From contig NZ_VUNC01000002.1 of the NCBI RefSeq assembly GCF_009695875.1, positions 394,979 through 458,978 of the forward strand: 64,000 nt of DNA, read 5' to 3'. Positions within the stretch are counted from its first letter, which is position 1; every line of letters begins with the position of its first letter. The DNA is from Olsenella porci. Lineage in GTDB: Bacteria > Actinomycetota > Coriobacteriia > Coriobacteriales > Atopobiaceae. Below the pieces are notes generated by a model. It was not told the DNA's origin and did no database searches. It saw nothing but the letters and a program-made list of their open reading frames with translations. The translations under genes and the position numbers were made by a program. Positions 9,240 to 17,520 of this stretch are shown in pieces.

Positions 9240-9437
9240 CTAGTCCTGGAAGAATCGCCGCACGAGGTCCTTGCTGTACTCCACGGTCTCCTCCATGTCG
9301 CCAAACGACATGACCTCTCCTGCGTAGTACGTTCCGTGCTGGTGCACCTCCCACGATGCAGATGCGCGGCCCTCTCCACGCAGCCCCTCTTCGTGCTTGA
9401 AGACGTTCGCACGTCGCTCTAAACGTTCAAAATTCCC
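9240..9437 (-). pseudogene. Short reading frame or gene remnant abutting hypB
   Basis: An open frame of 65 codons runs from an in-frame TAG (9438-9440) to a TAG at 9240-9242 that directly abuts a GTG start of hypB. Its product-like sequence contains EVHQHGTYYAGEV and ends EYSKDLVRRFFQD. The only ATG (9311, with GGAGAGG before it) would give 23 residues. It could be a leader peptide coupled to hypB or the 3' stump of a lost gene. I do not recognise the family. Confidence 0.35.
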
Positions 9438-9635
9438 CTACACGATTTTGCCACATTTGGAAGCACACGAGAACTACGGCAGCATTCGTTGCATGGGGAG
9501 GAGGCGACAGCGGGCGAAGGGCCGAGCGACCTGGGGCGGAGACGCGGGGAACCACCTGCAGCCGCGACGGAGGACGGGCGTTGCCGGCGTGCGACCTGCC
9601 GCCGGGAGGGAGGGCGCTTCGTCGGCGCGCGGTGC

Positions 9636-9850
9636 TGCTGAGGAAATGCGACCTGTGGCAATCGTAGCCCGCCGGCTGCTGAGGAAATGCGCCCTGTGGC
9701 AATGGGAGGGGGGCCTCCGCCCGCCAACACCCGACATTCCTCGGTGGAAACCGCCCTCCGATTGCCAGCACCCCACCTTCCTCGGCGCCCATCCGCCCGG
9801 GACGGCGTCCAGACGGCACCCGCGCTGCCACAACTCGCTTTTCCTCAGCA
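9636..9850. repeat. Family A inverted-repeat element, locus 2
   Basis: Two forward half-sites (9636-9663, core GCGACCTGTGG; 9677-9704, core GCGCCCTGTGG) face three reverse half-sites (9723-9747, 9760-9787, 9824-9850). It fills most of the divergent gap between hypB and marR, so it cannot simply be a transcription terminator for either gene. Confidence 0.85.
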
Positions 9851-9902
9851 CCCCGTCGCGGCACTCCCCCGCCGACGCCCCACGTGTGCGTCCCAAATTT
9901 CA

Positions 9903-9972
9903 TTGACATATCAACCTTGACACGTCAACCGATTGGCGTAGTCTAGCCACCGACAAACGGTTGACATATCAA
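9903..9972 (+). promoter_or_regulatory. marR/ABC promoter with three TTGA-N4-TCAA operators
   Basis: TTGACATATCAA occurs at 9903-9914 and again at 9961-9972, with TTGACACGTCAA at 9917-9928. All are palindromes of the type bound by MarR proteins. A likely -35 (TTGACA 9917-9922) and -10 (TAGTCT 9939-9944) are 16 bp apart. The middle operator thus covers the -35, and the third operator touches the ribosome binding site AAGGAG. Autoregulation of the operon is the natural reading. Confidence 0.7.
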
Positions 9973-9983
9973 GGAGATGAGCT

Positions 9984-10469
9984 ATGCAAAACCCGGACAG
10001 CGCGCCAGCGGAGGGACGCTCCCTCAGCGACACGCACATGATGCTCTACCGTGCGCTCCACGCGCAGACCAACTACCTCCGGCCGCGCATGGCCAAGATC
10101 GGCCTGGGGCCAGGCCAGCCCAAGATCCTGGGCTACCTCTGGGTCAACGGCCCCTGCAGCCAGCGCACGCTGGCCGAGTACTTCGAGCTCGACCCCGCCG
10201 CCGTCAGCCGCATGCTGGCATCGCTCAGCTCCAGCGGCTTCGTGCGCATGGCGCGGGGAGAGGACCGTCGCACCAGGCTCGCGGAGCTCACACCCGCCGG
10301 CAGGGAGGCCCTCGCCGCCTGGGACCGCTGCTGCGACGAGGAGAGCGCCATCATGCTTGCGGGCTTCTCCCCCGACGAGGTCGCCCGCCTGCAGGACTAC
10401 CTCACCCGCATCCACGCAAACCTGCGACGCGCCAACACCGGCACCGCGCCCGACAGGGAGGCGCTGTGA
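9984..10469 (+). CDS. MarR-family transcriptional regulator of the ABC exporter operon
   Basis: A 161-residue winged-helix repressor, normal for MarR. The recognition helix region is near residues 58-80 (SQRTLAEYFELDPAAVSRML), followed by the wing with the DRRTR motif typical of the family (about 95). It starts at ATG 9984, 7 bases after AAGGAG. It overlaps the exporter gene by one base (TGATG), so both are surely cotranscribed. Three palindromic operators lie upstream. It presumably releases DNA on binding a substrate of the exporter; the ligand is not predictable. Confidence 0.92.
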   Translation: MQNPDSAPAEGRSLSDTHMMLYRALHAQTNYLRPRMAKIGLGPGQPKILGYLWVNGPCSQRTLAEYFELDPAAVSRMLASLSSSGFVRMARGEDRRTRLAELTPAGREALAAWDRCCDEESAIMLAGFSPDEVARLQDYLTRIHANLRRANTGTAPDREAL

Positions 10470-12211
10470 TGGACGACCTTCGCTACGTGTCGCGCTACCT
10501 GCGCGGATACCGCCTGCACCTGCTGGTGGCGGCGCTTCTCATCTTCGTGGAGACCATCGCCGAGCTGGTGATCCCCTTCCTCATGGCACGCATCGTGGAC
10601 GTGGGCATCACCTCGGGAGACCTCTCGCTGGTGCTCGCGACGGGCCGCCAGATGGTGGCGGTCGCCGTGCTTGCGGGCGTCTGCGGCTTTGCCTACTCGC
10701 GCTTCTCGGCCGCCGCCGCCATGGGCTTTGGCGCCAACCTGCGCGAGGCCGAGTACGCCCACCTGCAGGACTACTCGTTCTCCAACCTGGACGAGTTTGA
10801 CTCGTCCTCTCTGGTCACGCGCCTCACCACCGACATCACGGTGATCCAGAACGCCTTCGTTATGGGCATCCGACCGCTCCTGCGCAGCCCGGTCATGCTG
10901 GTGGCGGGCCTGGTCCTGGCCTGCACCATGAGCGCCAGGCTGGCCCTGGTGTTCTTCGCGGTCCTACCGTTCCTGGCGGTGGCGCTGGCCCTGATCGTGC
11001 GCCACGTGGCGCCGCTCTACGCGGTGCTGCAGGGCGTGATGGACCGCCTTAACGAGACCCTCCAGGAGGACCTCGTGGCAATCCGCGCCATCAAGGCGTA
11101 CGTGCGCGAGGGCCACGTGGCCGATCGCTTCGAGCAGGTCAACGCGGCGCTGGCGGACACGGCGACCCACACCTTTGGCGGGGCCGTCCTCAACATGCCC
11201 GTGTTCCAGACCGCCATGGCCATTGCCAACGTCGGCCTCCTCTGGTTTGGCGGCCAGATGGTTGCATCAGGCGAGATAGGCGTGGGCACGCTGACCGGCT
11301 TCATGAGCTACGTGCTGCTTATCATGAACTCGCTCAACATGATCTCGAGCGTGTTCCTGCTGCTCGCGCGCGCCATCACAAGCGTCGGGCGCGTGTGCGA
11401 GGTGCTGTGCGAGGAGCCTGGCATGGACCCCAACCCGTCGGGCGCCAAGGAGCTGGCGGACGGCTCCGTGGAGTTTCGCGACGTCTCGTTCAAGTACAAC
11501 CCCGCGGCGGAGAGGAACGTCCTGGAGCACGTGACTCTTCGCTTTGCCCCCGGCTCCACCGTGGGCATCCTGGGCGGTACGGGCTCGGGCAAGTCGTCGC
11601 TCGTGCAGCTGGTTCCGCGCCTGTACGACGCCACCGAGGGCACCGTAATGGTGGGCGGGCGAGACGTGCGCGACTACGACGTCCACGCCCTGCGCGCCGG
11701 CGTGGGCATGGTGCTCCAGAAGAACGTGCTGTTCTCCGGCACCGTGCGCGACAACCTGCGCTGGGGCAACCCGGACGCCACGGACGAAGAGATCCTGCGC
11801 GCCTGCCGGCTGGCGTGCGTGGACGAGTTCCTCGACCGCATCGGCGGGCTCGACGCGGACCTGGGCCACGGAGGCGGCAACGTCTCGGGCGGGCAGAAGC
11901 AGCGCCTGTGCATCGCGCGCACGCTCCTCTCGCACCCCAAGGTCATGGTGTTCGACGACTCCACGAGCGCCGTCGACACCGCCACCGACGCCCGCATCCG
12001 CGCCGGGCTGGCGCAGGTGCGCGACATGACCAAGGTGATCATCGCGCAGCGCGTGAGCTCGGTGCGCGACAGCGACCAGATCGTGATCCTGGACGACGGG
12101 CACGTGCACGCCACGGGCACGCACGAGGAGCTTCTCGCCAGCGACCCCATCTACCAGGAGCTCTACTACTCCCAGACCGCAACCCAGGAGGACACCCATG
12201 GCGCAGAGTAA
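10469..12211 (+). CDS. ABC exporter half-transporter, degenerate-site subunit
   Basis: A 580-residue type IV ABC exporter half: six membrane segments (about 1-300) fused to an ATPase domain. Walker A is GGTGSGKSS near 368 and the signature is VSGGQKQR. Walker B reads VMVFDDSTSAVD near 492, with Asp in place of the catalytic Glu. The switch histidine is replaced by Gln (AQRVSS, near 526). Both changes mark the degenerate half of heterodimeric exporters. The next gene supplies the canonical half and overlaps by 14 nt. It likely exports a drug or peptide across the cytoplasmic membrane under MarR control; the substrate is unknown. Confidence 0.9.
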   Translation: MDDLRYVSRYLRGYRLHLLVAALLIFVETIAELVIPFLMARIVDVGITSGDLSLVLATGRQMVAVAVLAGVCGFAYSRFSAAAAMGFGANLREAEYAHLQDYSFSNLDEFDSSSLVTRLTTDITVIQNAFVMGIRPLLRSPVMLVAGLVLACTMSARLALVFFAVLPFLAVALALIVRHVAPLYAVLQGVMDRLNETLQEDLVAIRAIKAYVREGHVADRFEQVNAALADTATHTFGGAVLNMPVFQTAMAIANVGLLWFGGQMVASGEIGVGTLTGFMSYVLLIMNSLNMISSVFLLLARAITSVGRVCEVLCEEPGMDPNPSGAKELADGSVEFRDVSFKYNPAAERNVLEHVTLRFAPGSTVGILGGTGSGKSSLVQLVPRLYDATEGTVMVGGRDVRDYDVHALRAGVGMVLQKNVLFSGTVRDNLRWGNPDATDEEILRACRLACVDEFLDRIGGLDADLGHGGGNVSGGQKQRLCIARTLLSHPKVMVFDDSTSAVDTATDARIRAGLAQVRDMTKVIIAQRVSSVRDSDQIVILDDGHVHATGTHEELLASDPIYQELYYSQTATQEDTHGAE

Positions 12212-14051
12212 GGCATCGGGCGGGGCGCGCCCGCAGAACATGCGCCACACCCTGAGGAGGTTCGTCTCCTACATGGGTCATGCCAAGTTCCACATGCTCG
12301 CAGTCGCCGTGTTGGTGACGCTTGCGGGCGTGGGCAACCTGGCCGGCACGTACATGATCAAGCCGGTGGTCAACCGCATCGCCGCGGGGGACATGGCGGG
12401 CTTCTCCGCCGACGTGGCGATCACCGCCGCGATCTACGGGGTCGCGGTCCTCTCCGCTCTCGCGTACACGCAGGTGATGGTGCACGCCGCGCAGCACATA
12501 GTATTCGACATCCGCCGCGACCTGTTTGGCCACATCATGCGGCTGCCGCTCTCGTACTTTGACCGCACGCGCAACGGCGACGTCATGAGCTACTTCACCA
12601 ACGACGTCGACACCATAAGCGAGGCGCTCAACAACAGCTTTGCCAACATGATGCAGGCGGCGATCCAGACCGTGGGGACGCTCGCGCTGCTGCTGGTGCT
12701 CAACTGGCGCCTGACCCTGGTGACGCTGGCCTGCGACGCCATCGTCGTGCTGTACACGCGCTTCTCGGGCACGCGCTCCAAGCGCTACTTCGCCGCGCAG
12801 CAGACAACCCTGGGCGCGTTGGACGGCTACGTGGAGGAGATGATCTCGGGCCAAAAGGTCGTGAAGGTCTTCAACCACGAGGGGCAGAACCTCGCGGGCT
12901 TCCGCCGCCTCAACGAGGACCTCCGCCGCACGGGGACGAGCGCCCAGGCCTACGCGCTCACCATGGTCCCCAGCACCGTCGTGATCGGCTACGTCAACTA
13001 CGCGGCGGTTGCCGTGCTGGGGGCGGTCATGGCGATCAATGGGCAGACCGACGTGGGGAGCCTTGCCTCATACCTGGTCTTTGTGCGACAGGCGGCCATG
13101 CCCATCAACCAACTCACGCAGCTGGGCAACTTCGTGCTCACGGCGCTTGCCGGGGCAGAGCGCGTGTTCCGCATGATGGAGCTGCCACCCGAGGTGGACC
13201 AGGGCAAGGCCATCGTGCAGCGCATGGACGAGGCGGACGAGAGGGACGGGGCACGGCGCATGGCGGCCGGTGCCGCCGGCTGGCGGTGGCTCCTGCCCGG
13301 AGGGGGCACCGTCCCTCTCGCCGGAGACGTGCGCCTGAACGACGTGACCTTTGGCTACGAGGAGGGGCAGACGGTGCTCGCAAACCTCTCGCTCTACGCG
13401 AAGCCGGGGCAGAAGATTGCCTTCGTGGGCTCCACGGGCGCAGGCAAGACCACCATAACCAACCTCATCAACCGCTTCTACGACGTGCGGTCGGGGTCCA
13501 TCACCTACGACGGAATCGACGTGCGCGACATCCGCAAGGCCGACCTGCGCTCCACGCTGGGAATCGTGCTGCAGGACACGCACCTGTTCAGCGGCACCGT
13601 GGCGGACAACATCCGCTTTGGCAAGCTGGACGCCACGGACGAGGAGGTGCGGCACGCCGCCCGCATCGCCAATGCCGACTCGTTCATCCAGAGGCTCCCG
13701 CACGGCTACGACACGCAGATCACGTCGGATGGGGCCAACCTCTCGCAGGGGCAGCGCCAGCTCATCGCGATCGCACGTGCCGCGGTGTCGGACCCGCCCG
13801 TCCTCATCCTGGACGAGGCGACGTCGTCCATCGACACGCGCACCGAGGCGCTCATCGAGCGCGGGATGGACGCGCTCATGCGCGGGCGGACGGTGTTCGT
13901 GATCGCACACCGGCTCTCGACCGTGCGCAACGCCAACGCCATCATGGTGCTGGAGCACGGGCGCATCGTCGAGCGTGGCACGCACGAGGAGCTCCTCGCC
14001 CAGCACGGGGAGTACTGGCAGCTGTACACGGGCAAGCGGGAACTGGACTAG
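12198..14051 (+). CDS. ABC exporter half-transporter, catalytic subunit
   Basis: A 617-residue partner of the preceding half-transporter. Its membrane domain spans about 1-340, followed by the ATPase domain with Walker A STGAGKTT near 411, signature LSQGQRQ, and Walker B LILDEATSS near 535 with the catalytic Glu present. The switch histidine is in IAHRLST near 569. A Pro/Gly-rich insert around 345-375 separates the membrane and ATPase domains. It starts at ATG 12198 inside the end of the upstream gene, after an AGGAGG-type site, indicating coupled translation and 1:1 assembly. Confidence 0.9.
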   Translation: MAQSKASGGARPQNMRHTLRRFVSYMGHAKFHMLAVAVLVTLAGVGNLAGTYMIKPVVNRIAAGDMAGFSADVAITAAIYGVAVLSALAYTQVMVHAAQHIVFDIRRDLFGHIMRLPLSYFDRTRNGDVMSYFTNDVDTISEALNNSFANMMQAAIQTVGTLALLLVLNWRLTLVTLACDAIVVLYTRFSGTRSKRYFAAQQTTLGALDGYVEEMISGQKVVKVFNHEGQNLAGFRRLNEDLRRTGTSAQAYALTMVPSTVVIGYVNYAAVAVLGAVMAINGQTDVGSLASYLVFVRQAAMPINQLTQLGNFVLTALAGAERVFRMMELPPEVDQGKAIVQRMDEADERDGARRMAAGAAGWRWLLPGGGTVPLAGDVRLNDVTFGYEEGQTVLANLSLYAKPGQKIAFVGSTGAGKTTITNLINRFYDVRSGSITYDGIDVRDIRKADLRSTLGIVLQDTHLFSGTVADNIRFGKLDATDEEVRHAARIANADSFIQRLPHGYDTQITSDGANLSQGQRQLIAIARAAVSDPPVLILDEATSSIDTRTEALIERGMDALMRGRTVFVIAHRLSTVRNANAIMVLEHGRIVERGTHEELLAQHGEYWQLYTGKRELD

Positions 14052-14082
14052 GGCGCGGTGCAGGGTCGGTTGCAGTCAGCGA

Positions 14083-14107
14083 GGTGAGGGCGGCCCCGGG
14101 CCTCACC
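14083..14107 (+). terminator. Possible terminator hairpin after the exporter operon
   Basis: GGTGAGG (14083-14089) pairs with CCTCACC (14101-14107) across an 11-nt GC-rich loop, 32 bases after the stop codon. There is no T-run. The AT-rich stretch further on (14185-14220) probably holds the promoter of the NADH oxidase gene. Confidence 0.3.
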
Positions 14108-14260
14108 GCCCCTGCCGGTCCCCCGGGTTGTGGCCCCCCCACCGACTCTGCCACCCATCCACCAGAATCCCCTGGCGTTTCCTCCCCTTTAATGTTATTC
14201 ATTTAGTGTCATATTAGGTCGCACCACGTCGCACGGTCGGCGTGCCATGAGGGGAGTACC

Positions 14261-15613
14261 ATGAGCAGGATCGTCATCGTCGGGGCAAACCATGCGGGCA
14301 CCGCCGCCGCAAACGCAATTCTGGACAACTACCCCCAGCACCAGGTCACCATCTTCGACCAGAACAGCAACATCAGCTTCCTGGGCTGCGGAATGGCACT
14401 GTGGATCGGTGGCCAGATCTCCAAGCCCGACGGGCTCTTCTACCAAACCAAGGAGCAGTTCGAGGCAAAGGGAGCCACGGTACACATGCAGACCACCGTG
14501 GAGTCCATCGACTATCCCAAGCACATGGTCCACGCCGTCTCTGACGGCGGAACGCGCATCGACCAGCCCTACGACAAGCTGATCCTCGCCACGGGCTCCG
14601 AGCCCATCATCCCACCCGTTCCGGGCATGGACCTGCAGAACGTCCAGCACGTCAAGCTGTACCAGGACGCTCGGGCGGTAGTGGACAAGCTTCACGACCC
14701 CTCGATCAGGCGCGTGGTGGTGATGGGCGCGGGCTACATCGGCGTCGAGCTGGCGGAGGCCTTCAAGCGCAACGGCCGAGAGGTCACGCTGGTGGACATG
14801 GCACCCACCTGCCTCGCGGGCAACTTCGACCCCGAGTTCTGTGCCCTCATGGAGAGGAACCTGGCAGACCACGGCATCACCCTTGCCTTTGGCGAGAGGG
14901 TCCTGCGCCTTGAGGGAGAGGGCGGCAAGGTGGCGAGCGTGGTCACCGACAGGGGCTCCCATGAGGCCGACATGGTCTGCGTGTGCGTTGGCTTCAGGCC
15001 CAACACGCAGATGTTCCGCCATGTGGGCTTTGACATGCTGCCCAACGGCGCCCTGCTCGTGGACCACCACCAGGAGACGTCCAAGAAGGGCGTGTACGCC
15101 GCAGGGGACTGCTCCAACACCTTCAACAACGCGCTGGGCGGGAACCCCGCCTACATCGCGCTTGCCACCAACGCCGTACGCTCCGGTATCGTCGCCGGGC
15201 ATAACGCCGCCGGAACGCCCCTGGAGAGCATCGGCGTGCAGGGGTCCTCGGGCATATGCATCTTCGACCTCAAGATGGTTCAGACGGGCCTCACCCGCGT
15301 GAAGGCGGAGGCTGCCGGCCACGAGGTCAGGGTGAGCGACTTCAAGCAGGTGCAGAAGGCCACCTTCATCGAGGAGCCCAACCCCGAGGTCAAGATTCGC
15401 GTCGTCTACGACGCCCATTCCCGCGTGGTGCTGGGCGCCCAGATGGCTTCGACCTACGACATGAGCGCCGGGATCCACATGTTCTCGCTGGCGATACAGG
15501 AGGGAATCACCATCGACCGGCTTGCGCTGCTCGACGTGTTCTTCCTCCCCCATTTCAACCAGCCGTACAACTACTACACCATGGCCGCCTACAACGCCGT
15601 CCTGGGAAAGTAG
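14261..15613 (+). CDS. nox: FAD-dependent NADH oxidase (water-forming type)
   Basis: A 450-residue flavoprotein that oxidises NADH with O2, most likely to water, regenerating NAD+ and removing oxygen in a fermentative cell. An N-terminal FAD site (IVIVGANHAGTAAA) is followed by the redox-active Cys43 in SFLGCGMAL, the hallmark of Nox and CoA-disulfide reductases. The second dinucleotide fold (VVVMGAGYIGVELAEA) is near 150, and the FAD GD motif is in YAAGDCSNT. It starts at ATG 14261 with GGGGAG five bases before. The single-Cys family also includes NADH peroxidase and CoA-disulfide reductase, so the exact product is inferred. Confidence 0.85.
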   Translation: MSRIVIVGANHAGTAAANAILDNYPQHQVTIFDQNSNISFLGCGMALWIGGQISKPDGLFYQTKEQFEAKGATVHMQTTVESIDYPKHMVHAVSDGGTRIDQPYDKLILATGSEPIIPPVPGMDLQNVQHVKLYQDARAVVDKLHDPSIRRVVVMGAGYIGVELAEAFKRNGREVTLVDMAPTCLAGNFDPEFCALMERNLADHGITLAFGERVLRLEGEGGKVASVVTDRGSHEADMVCVCVGFRPNTQMFRHVGFDMLPNGALLVDHHQETSKKGVYAAGDCSNTFNNALGGNPAYIALATNAVRSGIVAGHNAAGTPLESIGVQGSSGICIFDLKMVQTGLTRVKAEAAGHEVRVSDFKQVQKATFIEEPNPEVKIRVVYDAHSRVVLGAQMASTYDMSAGIHMFSLAIQEGITIDRLALLDVFFLPHFNQPYNYYTMAAYNAVLGK

Positions 15614-15627
15614 CGCCCTCCACGCCC

Positions 15628-15735
15628 CTACGCGCCCGGGAGCTCGCCCGCCGCGTCGTCCACCGGCACCACGTCTGCGGCGTCCATCACGACGTCCGAG
15701 CCGACGCCGCCTATCGAGACCCGGCAAGGTATCTG
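15628..15735 (-). pseudogene. Fragment of a heavy-metal P-type ATPase
   Basis: On the minus strand an open stretch ending in TAG at 15628-15630 reads SIGGVGSDVVMDAADVV. This is the conserved hinge of P1B-type metal ATPases (usually GxxGSDxAIEAADVVLM), followed by PVDDAAGELPGA. Nothing else of the roughly 600-residue protein is nearby. It is a short relic that converges on the nox stop with 14 bp between. The rest of the gap 15614-15973 holds only the terminator of the LRR gene. Confidence 0.6.
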
Positions 15736-15902
15736 CCCTGATGGGCGAGGCTACAGAGCTCGTCGGCTCGGGCGGCTACTTTCCCGAGGACGCACGCGAC
15801 GTGAGGGCGATCAATCCAAAAGGTGCTGGGTCAAAAGACATCAAAGGTGATATCAAAACGGGCGTTACATCAATTGAGAAGAATCCCAAACCCCACAAAG
15901 AA

Positions 15903-15936
15903 GGAGCCCCGCCGGCCGTCTGGCCTGCGGGGCTCC
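15903..15936 (-). terminator. Rho-independent terminator of the LRR surface protein gene
   Basis: A ten-base perfect stem GGAGCCCCGC/GCGGGGCTCC with further pairing (CGGCC/GGCC) inside. On the minus strand it is followed by TTCTTTGTGGGGTTT. It lies 37 bp past the stop codon of the LRR gene. Confidence 0.75.
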
Positions 15937-15973
15937 CCCTCGATTGGGTTCGTTGTCTGCTCAGCGATCCTCG

Positions 15974-17329
15974 CTACTGCTTCACGCCGTACCAGGCGAT
16001 GCCCTCCTGCCTCCAGCCGGAGTTGGCGAGCATCTGATCCTCAGCCTTGCTCGTCGTGAAGTTGTGGGCACCCGCCTTGGCGTTGGGGTTGTACTCGCGG
16101 TAAACGGGCACGGTCTTGGCGTCATCCGAGTACCAGCCGATGCCCTCGTAGTTCCAGCCGGCCCTCCTCAGCATGTCCCTCTCGGCCGCGCTGGTGGTGT
16201 AGTGGTGGTCGCCCGCGTTGGGGTTGTACAGGCGGTAGACCGGGGTCTTGGACGTCTTGGGGGCGGTCCAGCCGGTACCCTCGTACCTCCAGCCCACGCT
16301 CACCAGGTGGTCCCTCTCAGCCGCGCTGCCGGTGTAGAAGTGCTCGCCGGAGTTGGGGTTGTACAGGCGGTACATCGTCACGAACGAGCTTCCCGGATGA
16401 CGCACCACAATCCGGGTGGCATTGGGATCATAGATGTAGCCATCCAGCTCTTTGTCAATGGCGTTCTTGACAGTATCGTTCTGCACATAGATGGTGCTGC
16501 CGCTCGCGATGGGGTTGAAAACGAAGTTGTCATAAGCCACGAAGTTCGACGCAAGCATCTCGACGGTCTTGAGGCTCGTGCAGCCTGAAAACGCATATCC
16601 ATCAAAATGAGAGGTCGCCGACGGAAGGGTGATTGACCTGAGGTTCGAGCAATTTGCAAAGGCTTCCCACCCAATCGTCGTCACCCTGCTGGGGATTGTG
16701 ATGCTTGAGAGCGCGGTGCAATTTTTAAAGGTGTCTCTGGGAATGACCGACGCGCTGCTGGGCAATGTGACGGTTGTCAGAGCACTGCAGCCTGAAAATT
16801 CCGCATTCCCCAGTGACGTATCTGAGCCTTGGAAGGAAACCGTCCTCAAAGAGGTGCAGTTCCAGAACGCTGCACCACCCACGCTCACAACACTGCTTGG
16901 AATCGTGATGCTCGTAAGCCGAGATTCCTGGAATGCATCGTTCCCAATAGACGTCACCGAGCTAGGGATGTTGATGGTCGTGATCTGCATTCCAGAAAAC
17001 GCATAATCACCTATTTTTTTCACGGTATTTGGGATTGTGACAGTGCTCGCTTGCTTTGCATAGCCCCAATCGTTGATCTTTTTAATTACCGTGACGGGCT
17101 TTCCCGACACATAACTGGAGATTGCATACGTGTCACGTGGCTCATATTCTCCAACTACCTCTGCATGATCTCCGTAGATGGAATATACGAGTCCATCTTG
17201 CTCTACCGTCGTGTTCGATGACCGCGCACCCTCACTCTCGGCCAAGGCAGTCGTCGGCACTATGCATGGCAACATCAGCAGAGAAATGAGCAGTGCGAGA
17301 GAGAGAGCAAACGCCTTTCTTGCTTTCAT
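15974..17329 (-). CDS. Secreted BspA-type leucine-rich-repeat protein with DUF5648 repeats
   Basis: A 451-residue exported protein. Signal peptide 1-31 has a cleavage-like TTALAE. BspA-like LRR_5 repeats run about 70-280 (repeated TIPNTVKKIGDYAF-type units). Then come three C-terminal repeats of about 43 residues (from about 317), each starting YRLYNPN and containing the HxYT and GW signatures of DUF5648. It probably binds host or matrix ligands. No LPxTG motif or other anchor is visible, so it may be released or held by its C-terminal repeats. RBS AAGGAGAT precedes ATG 17329. Codon use is more AT-rich than its neighbours, hinting at transfer. Confidence 0.88.
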   Translation of the reverse strand: MKARKAFALSLALLISLLMLPCIVPTTALAESEGARSSNTTVEQDGLVYSIYGDHAEVVGEYEPRDTYAISSYVSGKPVTVIKKINDWGYAKQASTVTIPNTVKKIGDYAFSGMQITTINIPSSVTSIGNDAFQESRLTSITIPSSVVSVGGAAFWNCTSLRTVSFQGSDTSLGNAEFSGCSALTTVTLPSSASVIPRDTFKNCTALSSITIPSRVTTIGWEAFANCSNLRSITLPSATSHFDGYAFSGCTSLKTVEMLASNFVAYDNFVFNPIASGSTIYVQNDTVKNAIDKELDGYIYDPNATRIVVRHPGSSFVTMYRLYNPNSGEHFYTGSAAERDHLVSVGWRYEGTGWTAPKTSKTPVYRLYNPNAGDHHYTTSAAERDMLRRAGWNYEGIGWYSDDAKTVPVYREYNPNAKAGAHNFTTSKAEDQMLANSGWRQEGIAWYGVKQ

Positions 17330-17520
17330 GTCTGTGACATCTCCTTAATCCACTTGCCACTGCTTTCAACCTTTCGGACATTTTAGGCCATTTTTCGGCA
17401 CCTGATATGGAATTGAAGATTGCTCGAAGGGGAAGGGGCGAGGCCTCGAATTCAGACTTCACCCGACAGGCAGCCTGGCATTCCTCCACCAACGCGGGGC
17501 GAAGACCATCGATGGGCAAG

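Noticed and set aside
9636..9850. Family A arrays as CRISPR
   Set aside because: Repeats are inverted pairs, not direct repeats with uniform spacers, and no cas genes are present.
15749..16037. Plus-strand frame after nox
   Set aside because: Runs through the terminator of the opposite LRR gene and into its coding region; no domain.
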